A stretch of DNA of 64,000 nucleotides from Tigriopus japonicus (GCA_010645155.1 JAAGOF010000131.1:163974-227973), one strand, 5' to 3'. Shown: positions 1 through 11,988, counted from the stretch's first letter. Program-made: numbers and translations. The notes: generated by a model from the letters alone, not told the origin.

Positions 1-3000
1 TGAAGTTTGGGCTCTTGGGATACAACAAGAAAGGGTGCTCAAAGGTTGAGTGCCCCTTTTTTCATCCGTATGTGTGTCGTAGATCAATGAGCAGTGGGAC
101 ATGTTTCAATGTGGAGTGTAAACTTGTCCACGTCCGAGGTACTCAGAGGAAACAGAGACCAACAAAATCTTGGTCTCCTGGACATGGTTATAGGTTAGCC
201 TCCAATCCCCAACCAATCCCCCAAACATTTCATCCTTTTAGCATCCCCCCCTCCTTGTTCTCGTCCTCCTCCTCCTCCTCCCAATTCCTTGTCCCATTTT
301 CCTTCCCTCACCCCAAAACCTATTTCTATTTCCACCCTTCTCCCAAATATCCATAGCCCTGCCCCTTCTTCCACTTTCTCCCATGGGCAACCAAGGTCTT
401 ACTCTAGTGTGACCGCCCCCTCCCTTCCCCAACAAACCCTTCCTGTAGGGCAAAATTTTTTTAGTAAGCAGGATTTTTTAAGGTTAGACAGGAAGGTCCA
501 GGGACTGATAGATTTGGTCCATGGGAAGACCTTAAGCCCATAAAAGGGTTTTATTTGAACGTGCATTGTCTTATTTCCAAAAAAGACAGCACAAAGGTTA
601 GAGTACTAGAGGAGAGAGCCATTGATAGAGAGGTCTCCTTCATCTCCATTACAGAGACTTGGCTTCGTCCAGGAGTTAGACGAAGAAGTAGCAATTGCTG
701 GTTTTAGGCTAGTTCGATGTGATAGAGTACGCCCTGATAATCCCATTTTCCCTCATGGGGGCGGATGTCTATATGTCAGGAAAGACTTGCATTTTAGTCA
801 TGTTCATAAGTCGAGAAATAGAAGTTTTGATTTGTCACGTCAAGGCTCTTGATCTTACACTAGTAACAATGTATCGGCCACCGTCTTGTAGTTCTTCCTC
901 ATTTCTTTCGGCACTCGAATTTACACGAAAGGAGCTAGATCGAGAGGTTTGTTCTCACCTCTTTGTGGTTGGTGACTTCAATTTTCCGGCTGGCATTGTA
1001 GAGTGGGAGGTTAGTCCGGATGGGTACCGTACATTCCCATTTCGAAAACAGCATCGCTGTCTTTCGAAAAATTGGAAGAGTTTGCGATCTTACGTAATCT
1101 CTCTCAACACGTTGGTGTTGCAACCAGAGCAGAGAGTGTTCTGGACTTAGTTTTTTTCCAATGACCCTGATCTGATCTAATATGTCCATGTTGCCCCATG
1201 TAGTCTTTCAGATCATCACATTCTTGAGATAGGGTCGACCATTACTCAAAAGCCGGCGAGCTCTAGAGTTAAACCCGCACAAAAGGTGGGTCTGGCCAAG
1301 TTCAAGTTCAAAGAGGAACATTGACCTCGTATTGTTGAAAGATTGGAAGAGTTGGACTTGATTTCCATTCTGAAGCAGGAAGCATCCATAGATGACGCCA
1401 TAAATAGGCTGATTTCCATTTTTCAGGAGGTTTGTTTGTCTCTGTGTATTCCAGCAACGGCGCCAAAAGGTGGGCCATTGTCTAGAATTCCAAAGTATAG
1501 AAAGAAGTTGTTCAAAAAGAGGTCGGCGGTAAGACTGTCAATAATAGTGAGATTGTGGCCAATATGCTTGGAGATCAGTTCTCAAGTGTATTTTCAATTC
1601 CAAAAAGGGTAGACAGAGTAGGCCATGAGTGTAGCAATGTTGTTGATGAAACTGGCATTGATAGTCAGTATAATCGCCTGGAGGATCTGGAAGTAATAGA
1701 TCAAGATGCTTTTGAGGCCATCAAGAGCTTAAAGCTCTCGAGTTCTCCTGGACCTGATGGTGTGACATATCAGTTTCTGATGAAATGTTCACAGATTCTT
1801 GCCCCTGTTTTCTCCTTTTTGATGCGTCGCATCTTAGATCAAGGCAAGTTTCCCTCTTCTCTAAAAGTAGCTCATGTCGTTCCAATTTTTAAGGGCGGAG
1901 ATAAGTCACTCTCTAGTAATTATAGGCCCATTTCTCTGACTTCCAGTATTGCAAAGGTGCTTGAGAATATCATGAAGTCCAAGCTTGTTGAGTATTTGGA
2001 AGCTCATGATGTCATTCCCCCGTAGCAACATGTGTTTCGAGCCCATTTTAGTACAGTCACCCAATTGGTTGACCATATTGAGCAAATCATTAAGGGGCTT
2101 GAAAGTCACGAGTCAGTTGATGTAGTCTATCTTAACTTTGCCACGGCCTTTGATAAGGTAGATCATGGTCTTTTGCTCAATCAACTCAAAGAGTTTGAAA
2201 TCCAGGGTAAGGTTCTGATTTGAATTGGTAGTTTCATGAGTGAAAGGAAGCAAATAAGTCAAGGTTGAAGGATCATTTTTTGGCATGTATGATGTCAAGT
2301 TATGTGTTCCACAAGTTCAATCTTAGGTCCGCTCCTGTTTATTCTCTATATTGCTCCTCTCCAGAAGTTTAGAACAAAAGCCAGTATTTCTTCATATGCT
2401 GATGATACAAAATTAGTTTGTGGAAGGAATGGTCAGGACTCCAAATGTTTAGTTGAGGACTTGGAGAAAGTCTTCTCTTGGGTTGGCGAGAGTAACATGG
2501 CATTGAACGGGATAAAATTCCGCACAATGACGTATGGGGCGTCAAAATTAGAAGTTCCGCTCAAAGACAATGGAGGTTGTGATAGTGGGAGGTTGTGATA
2601 ACCAAAAGCTTGTTTTGATTTGCACTTTTTGCCCGCTCTACTGATGACACAAAAATAGTTCGTGGAAGGAATGGTCAGAGCTCAAAAAGTCTAGTTAATG
2701 GCTTGGAGAAAGTTTACTCTTGGGTTGCAAAGAGTAACGTGGCATTGAACGGGATGAAACTCCCAAATGACGTATGGGACGCCAAGATTAGAAGTTCCGT
2801 TCCAAAAAAAGACATTAGAGGTTGCGATATTGAGCGGGTATCGTCCATGAGGGATTTAGGAGTTGTCATCCAAGATGATGGAAAGTTTTATGAGCATATC
2901 CAGTTGAAAGTGGGGAAGGCATTATAAACATGTGGCTGTATCTATCGCACTTTCAAGTCCAGAGATAGTATTGCGATGCTAACTCTGTACAAGTCGATTG

Positions 3001-3300
3001 TTCAACCGCATCTTGAATATGCTTCCCCTATTTGGGCTCCAATGAGTTCGGCTGGTTTGCAAAAGGTCGAGCAGGTCCAAAGATGTTTCACTAGGAACAT
3101 CACAGGAATGAGAGAGCTCTCGTATTGGGAGAGGCTCCAGAAGTTAGGGCTCTACAGTACTCAGAGAAGGTATGAAAGGTATCTGAAACTGTATGTTTTC
3201 AAGAGCATCCATGGGCTCTCTCCTAATCCAGGATTTGAGATCAGTTGTAGCGATCGTAGAGGTTTTACGTGCGTTCTGTGTGCACTAACACCGGGATAGC
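1..3300 (+). mobile_element. Degenerate CR1/jockey-type LINE, copy 1
   Basis: Non-LTR retrotransposon remnant, cut by the window start. Near the left end (15-356) is a short ORF with two C-x4-C-x3-H clusters, which looks like a zinc-finger ORF1. From about 549 the frame reads as the start of an apurinic-type endonuclease (ITETWL motif near 650, GDFNFP near 970). Reverse transcriptase follows from about 1555: SSPGPDGV near 1740, NYRPISL near 1920, and the YADD active site near 2395. The C-terminal domain (SIVQPHLEYASPIW) lies at 2990-3040. The frame changes at several points (about 350, 2025, 2223 and 2598) and has in-frame stops, so the copy is dead. The stretch 2404-2597 is repeated in diverged form at 2641-2850 across a short foreign insert. 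The 3' flank (3290-3380) repeats the motif GGGATAGCAG. The family call rests on domain order; the exact clade is uncertain. Confidence 0.85.
2598..2640. mobile_element. Terminal remnant of family A hAT element inside LINE copy 1
   Basis: About 43 bases matching the right end of the family A element at 22360-22863. It ends in GCCCGCTCTA and is followed by CTGATGAC, the same octamer that flanks the intact insertion in LINE copy 2. LINE sequence resumes directly after it. Confidence 0.8.
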
Positions 3301-3382
3301 AGGAATTCAGTGCGACTTTTTACCGTAATAGCAGTACCCGCCGGGATAGCAGGAAGGGATAGCAGTACCCTTCGCCAAATGA

Positions 3383-3420
3383 NNNNNNNNNNNNNNNNNN
3401 NNNNNNNNNNNNNNNNNNNN
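3383..3420. other. Assembly gap (38 N)
   Basis: Run of N directly after the LINE 3' end. The true length is unknown. Confidence 0.99.
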
Positions 3421-3737
3421 ACAGTAACTCATTGGTAGATCAAATTTCATTTAAACGGTAATTTTATAAACTTAATTAATCATTAACTCTCTTTACAAGG
3501 AATCACATTCCTTGTAGCGGTATTAAAAAATCCGCCCCCCCCCCAAAAAAATGGAGTAAAACAGAGAATAACTAGTCGATAAAATTATACGATGATTTAT
3601 TCAGTCGGTCCGTTTGGCCTCTTCAAAAACAATAACAAACAGCTCGCTTTGCATCATCTTTGTTAGCCATCCATGTCTAAGGTAACGACAAAGAGGTCTA
3701 TTGTCCTCTCTGAATTAATACGTAGCGTGGTGCAATG
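3421..3737. other. Intergenic, upstream of CA-1
   Basis: No coding signal. Contains a C10 run at about 3534. Bases 3490-3535 match, inverted, the sequence at about 48238-48283, so this is part of a dispersed repeat. Confidence 0.6.
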
Positions 3738-3772
3738 TATAAAAGACTCCGACTCCTAACAAATCTCATTCA
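3738..3772 (+). promoter_or_regulatory. CA-1 core promoter: TATA box and initiator
   Basis: TATAAAAG at 3738-3745 is followed by TCATTCA at 3766-3772. The A at 3768, the expected start of transcription, is 30 bases from the first T of the TATA box, which is canonical metazoan spacing. The start codon follows 40 bases later. A TCATTC initiator also stands upstream of both CA-2 first exons, which supports the call. Confidence 0.8.
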
Positions 3773-3807
3773 ATCCGAGACATCCAAAGCTGTTCCTATC
3801 GAGTGTT

Positions 3808-6506
3808 ATGTGGTTTCTTATCATAGGAGGTTTGAATATCGTGTTCCGTTTGTCAAGCTCTTCTCCCAGTTTTATACATTTTTGTCCACTTCAGTTTCGT
3901 TTTAATCTATTTTCGAAACCTCATTCAAATTTGACCTATATATCCGACATATTTAGACCGAATAGTTTCTTAAATTAAATAACTTAAATTTTCAAACTTT
4001 GAAAGAAGAATCAAGTTTCAAGATCCAAAAAAATCTTAAGCCAAATAAATTAGGCGAAATTTTAAGTTTTCGGTTAAATTTTGGAATAGAGGGCTTGTTC
4101 ATTCAAAATCATTGAAAAATACTCAAATAAGCCTTGCAACGTCTATAATTGCTTTACTTGTCTACAAACACCTAGTCGTTCGATTTTTTTCCATCTTGAT
4201 GAGGGCTTCCCTGGATTACCAGATTAGCCGATTAAGACATTTAATTAAAAAATCCTTTTTCCCGTTTTATCGTGTTTTTCCTTACCAATTTAAAAAAATA
4301 TCTCCCAAAACAGCTTGAAATTGAAGATTTCAAAAATCTATGGATCAGGCATAGGTGCATTCTTGAACAAGAAACTTTAAAAAAATAATAATTTTGGAAT
4401 AGTTATGTTGTAAAATGGCGGGATTTTAGATGACTAGAGATTAGAAATGTGCAAAATAAAAGTAAACAGAAGTTTCCCCAAGTCAACTAGAGATTAGTTT
4501 TAAATGTTTAATTCAGTGATGGACCGAAAGGGCTCTTAACCGAAACCGAAAGTTTCGGCCGAAAGAGGGCTGAACCGAAACTGAAAGCAGCTTGGGCAAT
4601 TGAAAATTCAAAAAATCCGAAAATTTTTGTTTCAGAGGTTTTTGGACCAAAAAAAAAAATTTCAATTTTGTTGTTAACTCCATCCTTTAAAGTGCTTGTC
4701 TGCTTTCGGTTTCGTTAGGCATAACCGAACTTCTCTTTTTCGACGTTGAAATTTCAATTTTTGGAAACTCTAATCACTAGTACTTTTCCTCTTTTTCTCA
4801 TTTCTCTTTTTTGTTGCATATTGGCTCCTATCACACATATCTCAATCATTTTCTTGCCCAGGTTCTGCTGAAAACAAGTAACAGCTTATCCATAATCTGA
4901 GGACCACATGTATTTGTTCGAGAAAATTGATATTTTTTGACAACTTTAGTTCTTAGCCTTTTTATCTGCAACTAAAATAGCTGTGCGAAAAAATAACAAT
5001 CATTCTTGAAATAAAGCAAAAAAGGGGGAAGCTTTGTGGATTATTTCTTTTGCTTGTCCTTTAAAAGAAAGACACCCACCCATTTCTTTCCTTTTACTCT
5101 TAAATTCTATTTGTTACGATAGTTTACTTGGTTGGGAGAATTTTGCTCACATTTTTTTCTGTTTCTGTTTCATTATCCTCAAATAGGTTTGCTCATTGCA
5201 AGTGTTGCCGCAAGCCCTAGTTGGAACTATGATGGTACGTTTCGTGCCAAGCGAGCCTTTCATATACGTTTTGATTGATTTATCTTTAATTTCTGTTCAA
5301 AATTTTGATTCGACGTCTAGATACCGACGATTGGTGCCCGGACTACCCGACATGTTGTCGAAATTCGACGAGACAGTCCCCAATTAATATTGACGAAAGA
5401 TCTGCAACAAAAAGAGACATGCCCGCTTTGAACTACCGCCTCGATGGAGACGGGCAAATCATAGGGACAGTTAAAAATAATGGGCATACCAGTAAGGCAC
5501 AGTTTCAAACGTGATATGCTGCAAGTGAGTAGTAATTCCAAAACTTCTCCTTTACAGTCCAATTTGACCTTAAAGCTGACGGACCTACACCAATAATTGA
5601 AGGTGGACCTCTCGGATCGGACAGGTATGAGTTGATTCAATTTCACTTGCACTGGGGTAACAGTAAGAGGCATGGATCCGAACATCGATTGAACTGGAAA
5701 GCGTGAGTTGAAATTGCAATCACTCAGATCTTGGAAGTTCATTTCAATCAATCAGTCACTCTTCAATAGCTTTCCGGCCGAATTGCATCTAGTTCATAAA
5801 AATACTAAATATAGCGATGCATCAGCCGCGCTAGCCGCACCCGATGGACTGGCAGTCATGGGGTTGTTTATGGATTTTAAAATGGGTCGTAGTGAATTTC
5901 TCAAGTTTGAATTGACTTCAATTTTTACGGATGTGAACAAACAGGTTTGGAAGCCAGGGTTACTGAGTTTGATCGCAGTTTGATTTTGTTGTGTTAGGTT
6001 TTGCTCCATGTTTTGAAATAAAAATGAACCTCAGCGACCCTGTTATAACCTACCTTCTGATCACACATGTATAAAACTTTTAAGTCTTTGTAGTCTTCAA
6101 CGATACGTTTGATGATGTTGTTTTCTCTTATCTTGAAGCCCATCGTAGACGTCATAAGAGATCTGAGAACACCTGGCTCTGAGAAACCTGATTTAATGAT
6201 TGACCTCGCATCACTGTTTACTGACGTATATGGCCAGCCTCGATATGCAACTTACTTAGGATCCTTGACCACACCAGGATGCAACGAAGCTGTCACTTGG
6301 ATAGTCTTCCTTGACCCCTTCCCCATTGGCCGGAGAGACGTAAGAACCTTTTTAATTTCATTTTTGAAGTTGCTAAGTGTCAATTCGGCTTTCTTGTTCT
6401 TCAGCGGAATGCTCTGGCATCGGTGTTTGATAATGATCGTGTTCTCATGAGAAATAACTTCAGAGGACTACAATGCAATGACGAACCCATTTACATCGAT
6501 CTGTAA
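3808..6506 (+). CDS. Secreted alpha-carbonic anhydrase (CA-1), seven exons
   Basis: Zinc enzyme interconverting CO2 and bicarbonate. Exons: 3808-3829, 5187-5234, 5321-5491, 5558-5702, 5770-5944, 6139-6339 and 6405-6506, all with GT-AG junctions and compatible phases, giving 287 residues. The tiny first exon plus exon 2 encode a signal peptide ([17 protein letters not shown]), so the product should be secreted or luminal. The family pattern RQSPINI is near residue 40. Zinc ligands are His110 and His112 in FHLHWG and His135 in AELHLVH, the canonical 2- and 23-residue spacing. The proton-shuttle His is in NNGHT and the substrate-site threonines are in SLTTP. The active site is therefore intact. 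Exon sizes and phases closely match CA-2, including a 48-base exon 2. The weakest points are exon 1, assigned from phase, signal peptide and promoter rather than homology, and the non-consensus donors GTTTGA and GTTTGG after exons 1 and 5. Confidence 0.9.
4514..4779. mobile_element. Degenerate MITE (family H) in CA-1 intron 1
   Basis: Starts CAGTGATGGACC and ends in AATCACTA, a weak inverted pair. The inside repeats ACCGAAA motifs. A related copy starts at about 45967 (TAGTGATGGACC, same TGTCTGCTTT and GCATAAC blocks). I see no convincing target duplication. The rest of intron 1 (3830-5186) shows nothing recognisable. Confidence 0.5.
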
Positions 6507-6510
6507 TAAA
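6505..6510 (+). terminator. CA-1 polyadenylation signal
   Basis: AATAAA overlaps the stop codon of CA-1 (TAATAAA), implying a very short 3' UTR. A second AATAAA-like site about 110 bases on could serve instead. Confidence 0.5.
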
Positions 6511-6774
6511 AAATTAAGGCCAGCATCAATTTTTCAGACTACCTGACCTCACTGACTTCCATCCCTCAAACAGACCGTTAAGGGGGTGATTTTTTTTGGA
6601 AATGATTGGCAGTTCAAATAAAAGAGTCTCGTAACTAAGACTTCCGTCATGGTACGAAGTCATACTAGTTTTTGCTTGATCACCGGGATTTTTGTTTCAT
6701 GACTAGATGTATTATCGTTATTGAACAAGGTTTATATACGAAAATGGAATTGGACAGGAGCAAGCGTTGATCAC

Positions 6775-7922
6775 CAGGGTGGGCATTTTTCGACATCGAG
6801 AGCATTTTGGACACCCTAGTGTCCAAAAGTGTCCAAAAGTGTCCAAAAGTGTCCAAAAGTGTCCAAAAGTGTCCAAAAGTGTCCAAAAATACCCAGGAGG
6901 TGTCTAAAAATACCCAGAAGGTGTCCAAAAATCCCCAAAAGATGTCCAAAAGTGTCCAAAAGTCCAACAAACGTAAAAGAAAGTTGTACAAATCGGACGA
7001 AAAAACAGTTACACTACATAAGTAATTGAATTCTAAAGAATGCATGGTTGTGTAATTAAACAAAAATAGTTCTATTAATGGGAACATTACTTGGAGAAAT
7101 AAACTTTGCCATGATAACTTGTTAATAACTTGTTAAAAAAATAAATGTTTTGTTTATACAATATGGTAAAATGTGTGTAACTGTTCAAAATGTTTCAAGA
7201 TTTACATTTTATTTCCTCATCTGTAAACAAGAGTCCTGTCTTTTTTAATAGTAAAACAACACTGCTTTAATTCTTTGGCAAAAGCATTATAATACCAACA
7301 TTGCAATCTGATATCAGTTTGAGTGTGCTTTATTATAGTTAACATTTTTTGGACAGTCAGGTCAAAAGACTTCTTGCCTCTTGGATGGGAAACACTTGCA
7401 ACAATGATAAACTTTGGAATATAAATCAAAATACTAAGTAACCTTCTCTTGTCACAAATCAAGACAGAATTAGCTTTAAAATGTACTCGCATACTATGTT
7501 TAACATGAAGTGTGATGTGAGCGTGTTATTAGTAGTCCCAGTCTCGCATTCGTTTGTTCGTTCATTCCTTCAGTCGATCATTCTTTCCCACATTTTGGAC
7601 GATGCTCGGTGGTCAAATGAAAAGAGTGGAAAGTTCAAATGTCCACTTTGGCCTTCAAGTTATTGGCTCATTTAATGTATTAAGTGTAAGTTTCTTACGC
7701 TGAATTGACTTATTCTTGCTTAGATTTCGTCAAGTGACGTTTATTTTGGAGAGAAAGTTTGTAGAATGTTATTCTAAAAATGTTTTTAACCATTATTTTT
7801 CGAATTACTATTTTTGGACACTTTTGGACACTCCTATTTTTGGACAGCCTTATTTTTGGACACTTTTGGACACCTTTTGGACAGGGGTGGACAAAATGTC
7901 CAAAAATCAAATGCCCACCCTG
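6775..7922. mobile_element. hAT-type non-autonomous element, family B
   Basis: Bounded by CAGGGTGGGCATTT at 6775 and its inverse AAATGCCCACCCTG ending at 7922. Flanked by the perfect 8-bp duplication TTGATCAC (6767-6774 and 7923-7930), the signature of hAT transposition. The interior has GTCCAAAAGT in tandem near the left end and TTTTTGGACA repeats in opposite orientation near the right end. The ORFs inside look like products of these repeats; I recognise no transposase. A second copy is at 15458-15688. Confidence 0.93.
6821..6965. repeat. 10-bp tandem array GTCCAAAAGT inside family B element
   Basis: Six exact copies (6821-6880), a seventh imperfect one, then degenerate copies to about 6965. 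The unit matches the TTTTTGGACA motif found just inside the element's right terminal repeat. Confidence 0.95.
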
Positions 7923-7930
7923 TTGATCAC

Positions 7931-10073
7931 AGATGAGAGCATACCGAGGATACAACAGTTTTCTTTTCTTTTTCCTAGTACATCAGTGAGCAGAGCGGCC
8001 CAAAATGTGTAGGAATCGAAAGCCAACTATGCAATCAACCTAGTTCTGAAGTGTAAAAACAAAAAAGCTTTAATCAAGAAGATATTTACATCACACATAA
8101 ATATCTTAAAAGTATTTGAAATTAAAGATATTTCAGGGGAAATCTATATTACTTTCTCAAAGTTTTGAAAAAAAATGATTTAACTTTGGCACTAAGAAAA
8201 ATACAGGTTAAAATATGCCCAAAATTCCATTGTTTTTTAATGGTAGGAGTTGGACTTTCCTCATGAAGTTTAAGATTAAAACCGTCAAAGTAATTTTTAA
8301 AGCCAAGCCGACAAAATATTCATATCAGATGCATGTTTTTTTTTATTTCAGGGTCGCAATTCTTCACAAAAATAGTATTAGTTAATAAATGTGAAAAGAT
8401 ACTTATGGGAAAATGTTTGATTTTTTTAAATCAAAATCGTTGGCCCTGGCTTCCAAAAGTTTAAGAACCCCTGGTCTACAGGGTCATTCTTGTTTAGTGT
8501 CCCACAACAAACAAAGAATTTCCTGAAACACAATGACGGCACACTAACATTTAAGAAATCCTAATCAAAGGAAGCATCTTTAGGTATCCTCAAAGTAAGT
8601 CTTGGCGAAATTGCTTGACAGATTCGAAAGCTATGATCTTGTGTCCAGAGAGGTCTCTCCCACTCAAATTCCGCTCGCTCTATATTTTGCAAAAGTCATC
8701 CTAACTTTGACGGTACATCGAAAACCCAATAAGTGACTGGATTTTTCAGATGAAAGAGACAAAGTGTTGGGTGAACACCACTATTTTTCCTGTTACTTTA
8801 CCCAAAAAGTCGCTTTGACATCTTGTTTGTTACAAATTACTGCAAAAGTCCAGGGGAGATAGATAATATTGCTGTAAAAGCTAGTACACTAATGCACTCT
8901 ATACATTTGAACATGCTTATTTTAACCATGCTTTGTCATATTCAAGCAATATGAATTAATGCACTTAACATCCGACCTCTCATAGTGTGATTTCAAAAAA
9001 GCTGAATCTTCTGCCCTTTGCAAGAAGCAGTGTCACTTTATTAGTTTTTTTATTTGTACAGAGTGACACATTCAATGTCTTCTTTATCGCAGCGACCTTT
9101 TAGGTCAGACTAAACTTAAGCCTGGTCATTTTGACAGTACTTTGGGATCCTCGAGCAATTCGAATTTGTGCAGCTAAAACCCGACCTTAGGCTTCCACTT
9201 TATTTCACTGACCTTTCATTATTCCTCTACAATACTTTTAGTGCGTTTCCGCTTTGCTTCCACCATACTTCCACATGCCGTTAACAACTGACCTGGAAAG
9301 TCGTCACCATTAAAAAAGGCACGATGTAAAGTGCAACTCTATTTAAACCCCGAAGGAGTGACACCATCCTAAATTTTCTTTTAAAGGGCGGAAGATTCCG
9401 GTTCTTGTGTGATTGCAATTTCAATACTAAATGATAAATAGCGGAATTTTCCATTAATTTGACATTAAATCCGCACAACTCTTTTAAGAGTTTACAAAAA
9501 TAAAATTTGTTAGAACATTTGGCTGGGCAAAACTTAGTAGGCAAAGTGTTGGTTATCCGTTGAATATCTGAACATGATTGGCAGCTCTAAGGTTTGATAG
9601 ATTTTACGAGGGCGTGGTAAAAGACACAATTGCAATTGCCCTAAAAAAATTGCAAAAAATGACCTTCTTTCATTTTTCCTGTACGTTGTTCCACATTTTT
9701 ATGGTACATTAGGCATAAAAAGATGTCTATTAGTGTCAAACTTAAGTTGTCACGAGATTTTAATATTCTAACACCGGTGTCCAAATTTGTTTCCTAACAT
9801 GTGGTTTCTTCCTACAGATAAGAGTAAATTCAGGCCAGTTTAAGGCATTTTAAAAATCAAAAATAAATTTCTCTGTAATTTTCAGTACCATTGTGCCGCA
9901 GTTAGCCCTTTTATCCAATTTTGTAAATCTAATGAAAAAGAGGAGTGAAGTTAAAAGTTGAAATGAATACTGCCTCTTCGCTTTTTCTGTTACCGCGGCG
10001 GTTGGCTTCGGTTTCGAGTGGACGAAAATATCAACGAGCTTGACCCTTTCATTCATCCCTTGATATCTGATAG
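7931..10073. other. Intergenic, no gene recognised
   Basis: AT-rich with only short ORFs. At about 8455-8473 the bases AAAGTTTAAGAACCCCTG resemble the right end of a hAT-type MITE, but no matching left end was found. Nothing else stands out before the carbonic anhydrase pseudogene. Confidence 0.5.
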
Positions 10074-10445
10074 GACATCATCGAAATAAAAGCTAGTCTT
10101 GAAATGCCTGATTCCGAGGAACCCAATGTCTTTGTTGAACTCCGTGACTTTTATGTCGAGGCAAAAAACGTGGAGTGATATACAACTTACTTGGGATCGC
10201 TGACTACACCCGAATGTAATGAAGTTGTAACGTCGATCAACTTACTTGATCAAATTTCAATCGGACAGAAAGGTGTAAGAAGTTCTTACTTAGAACGGGC
10301 GTTAAGTCTCTTAATTTTTTTTCAGTTGTGTGCCCTGCGATCCATTCACGAAGAAGACGGTGAATTCATACAAGATAACTTCAGAAAATTGGTAGAAAAG
10401 CTTCACAAAGATGGTACCATTGGTTCTAAACTAATCTCCTTTTGA
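10074..10445 (+). pseudogene. Carbonic anhydrase pseudogene (exons 6 and 7 only)
   Basis: Bases 10074-10274 align in frame with exon 6 of CA-1 and have the same 201-base length: an AG acceptor before, [16 protein letters not shown] inside and a GTAAG donor after. A second piece from 10326 to the stop at 10445 resembles exon 7 (DNFRKL). An in-frame TGA at 10176-10178 breaks exon 6, the conserved Trp of VTW is Ser, and I could not find exons 1-5 upstream. It is a truncated paralogue, in the same orientation as CA-1 and about 3.6 kb downstream of it. Confidence 0.85.
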
Positions 10446-11457
10446 TTGGCTCAAGGTTTTGTATTGGTCTCGAATTGATCAACAAAAACAAATAAATCTG
10501 CTTTTTAGCTTTAACATCCGTATTTCGCTTTGAAGCTCATTCTACGATTGGCGATTTTAAGTTACCGGTGTTTTAGGGTCAAAAATATAGAGGAAGACCC
10601 TCCAGTCAATATATTTTACCTTGATTTGCCAGAGCCTTCAATTAGGTTGATCATCTTAAATCTATCCCAAAAGCTTATCCTAGCCGAGTTTGGATGCAAA
10701 TTTATTCATTTGCTAAAAAGATAACAGAGTGTTACTGAAACAATGCATGTAATTTAATAAAAAACAGTGGTCATTGACATATTGTGGGTTGTACCGGTTG
10801 TACTCATATTATAGCGCTCTAGTCTAGAGCACTCTAGTCAAGAACAATACACTTGATCCACCAACGAGTTTGAATTAGTAACTCTAAAAAGCCCATTAAC
10901 GCGAAAGGATATAATATCCCTATATTATTATTAAAAGCTGACACAAAAGCATTCTTCTTACTTCGGAGGGTATTTCTTCACAAATATTTGGAGAACAACT
11001 CAGGACCACAGATATGTGTACATACGCCGGGCTATGTTGGACAAGTGATTCATTTTGAAGGATAAATCACTGGTTGCTGTTTCAGAATATTCAGTCACAG
11101 CTGACGATTGAGTATGTCCAAACAAGAGTCTTGTGGTACGGTTCAGTTAGTATTTGACATACTGAGTGAATACTCAGTATTTACTCAGTATTTTGGTCTC
11201 ACAAGTAAAATACAAACATAAATGTGTAAGTAAACTTGATTTGCTTTGAGACCGTGGATCCTCATAAGCCGTAACGGCTTGTTTTCATGAGACTTCGTAC
11301 CTATAGATATCTGTGTTCAGGACAAGATTATTTTGCAGAGTTAATGCCAACTTCGAAAGACTTTTAGGATGGTCTATTCTTTTATGATAGTAATTATGAG
11401 GCATAAATTGTCTCTCAATGTAAGTAGCGTGAATCCCAAGAATAAAGACATTTAACC
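10446..11457. other. Intergenic, no gene recognised
   Basis: Contains a short ORF at 10530-10724 with no family resemblance. Bases 10810-10850 (CTCTAGTC motifs) resemble a stretch near 19310-19345, suggesting an old dispersed repeat. Confidence 0.45.
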
Positions 11458-11465
11458 GTGTAGAA

Positions 11466-11712
11466 CAGGGGTATGCAACCGGTGGGTGGCGGCCCACATG
11501 TGGGCCCAAAGGTAGTCTTTGGTGGGCCCAGGAGCAATGGGGAAGGCCAAAATTATGAGCCTGCAAGTCATCCACAGTAGTGTACTCGTGGGCCCAAAGC
11601 TCTTTGATCGTTAACTTGTGGGCCCCTGAACCTACCAATATCTGTTTGTGGGCCCATGACAACATGTCAATAAATTTATGGGCCTTGACCCAAAAGTGGT
11701 TGCCGCCCCCTG
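11466..11712. mobile_element. hAT MITE, family D
   Basis: Ends are CAGGGGTATGCAACC and GGTTGCCGCCCCCTG, flanked by the perfect 8-bp duplication GTGTAGAA (11458-11465 and 11713-11720). The 247-bp interior holds five exact spaced copies of GTGGGCCC plus a variant. Related elements are at 37111-37327, 49691-49925 and 51217-51446. Confidence 0.93.
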
Positions 11713-11917
11713 GTGTAGAACATAACGCAACGTTCATATCTTCTTTAATACTGTAGATTCCCGAAGATTTCAATCCAGCCCAATATGAAAGATTTAGATA
11801 CATTCTAGTTATAAACCGAGTTCAACGGTTTAAAAACTTTTTTTTTACTTATTGACGATGTAACGAATTTTGTGGGGCCTAAGGATGCATGTTCCAAATG
11901 TGATTGAACAATAAGCT

Positions 11918-11988
11918 GTTTGTTTGTTTGTTTGTTTGTTTGTTTGTTTGTTTGTTTGTTTGTTTGTTTGTTTGTTTGTTTGTTTGTT
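11918..11988. repeat. GTTT microsatellite, SINE tail
   Basis: About 17 uninterrupted tetranucleotide units. On the minus strand this is the AAAC tail of the SINE. The ORFs across it (FVCLFVCL and TNKQTNKQ) are artefacts of the repeat. Confidence 0.97.

Noticed and set aside
6680..7087. Minus-strand ORF with LDTFWVFLDTSW repeats
   Set aside because: Product of the 10-bp array in the family B hAT element, not a gene.
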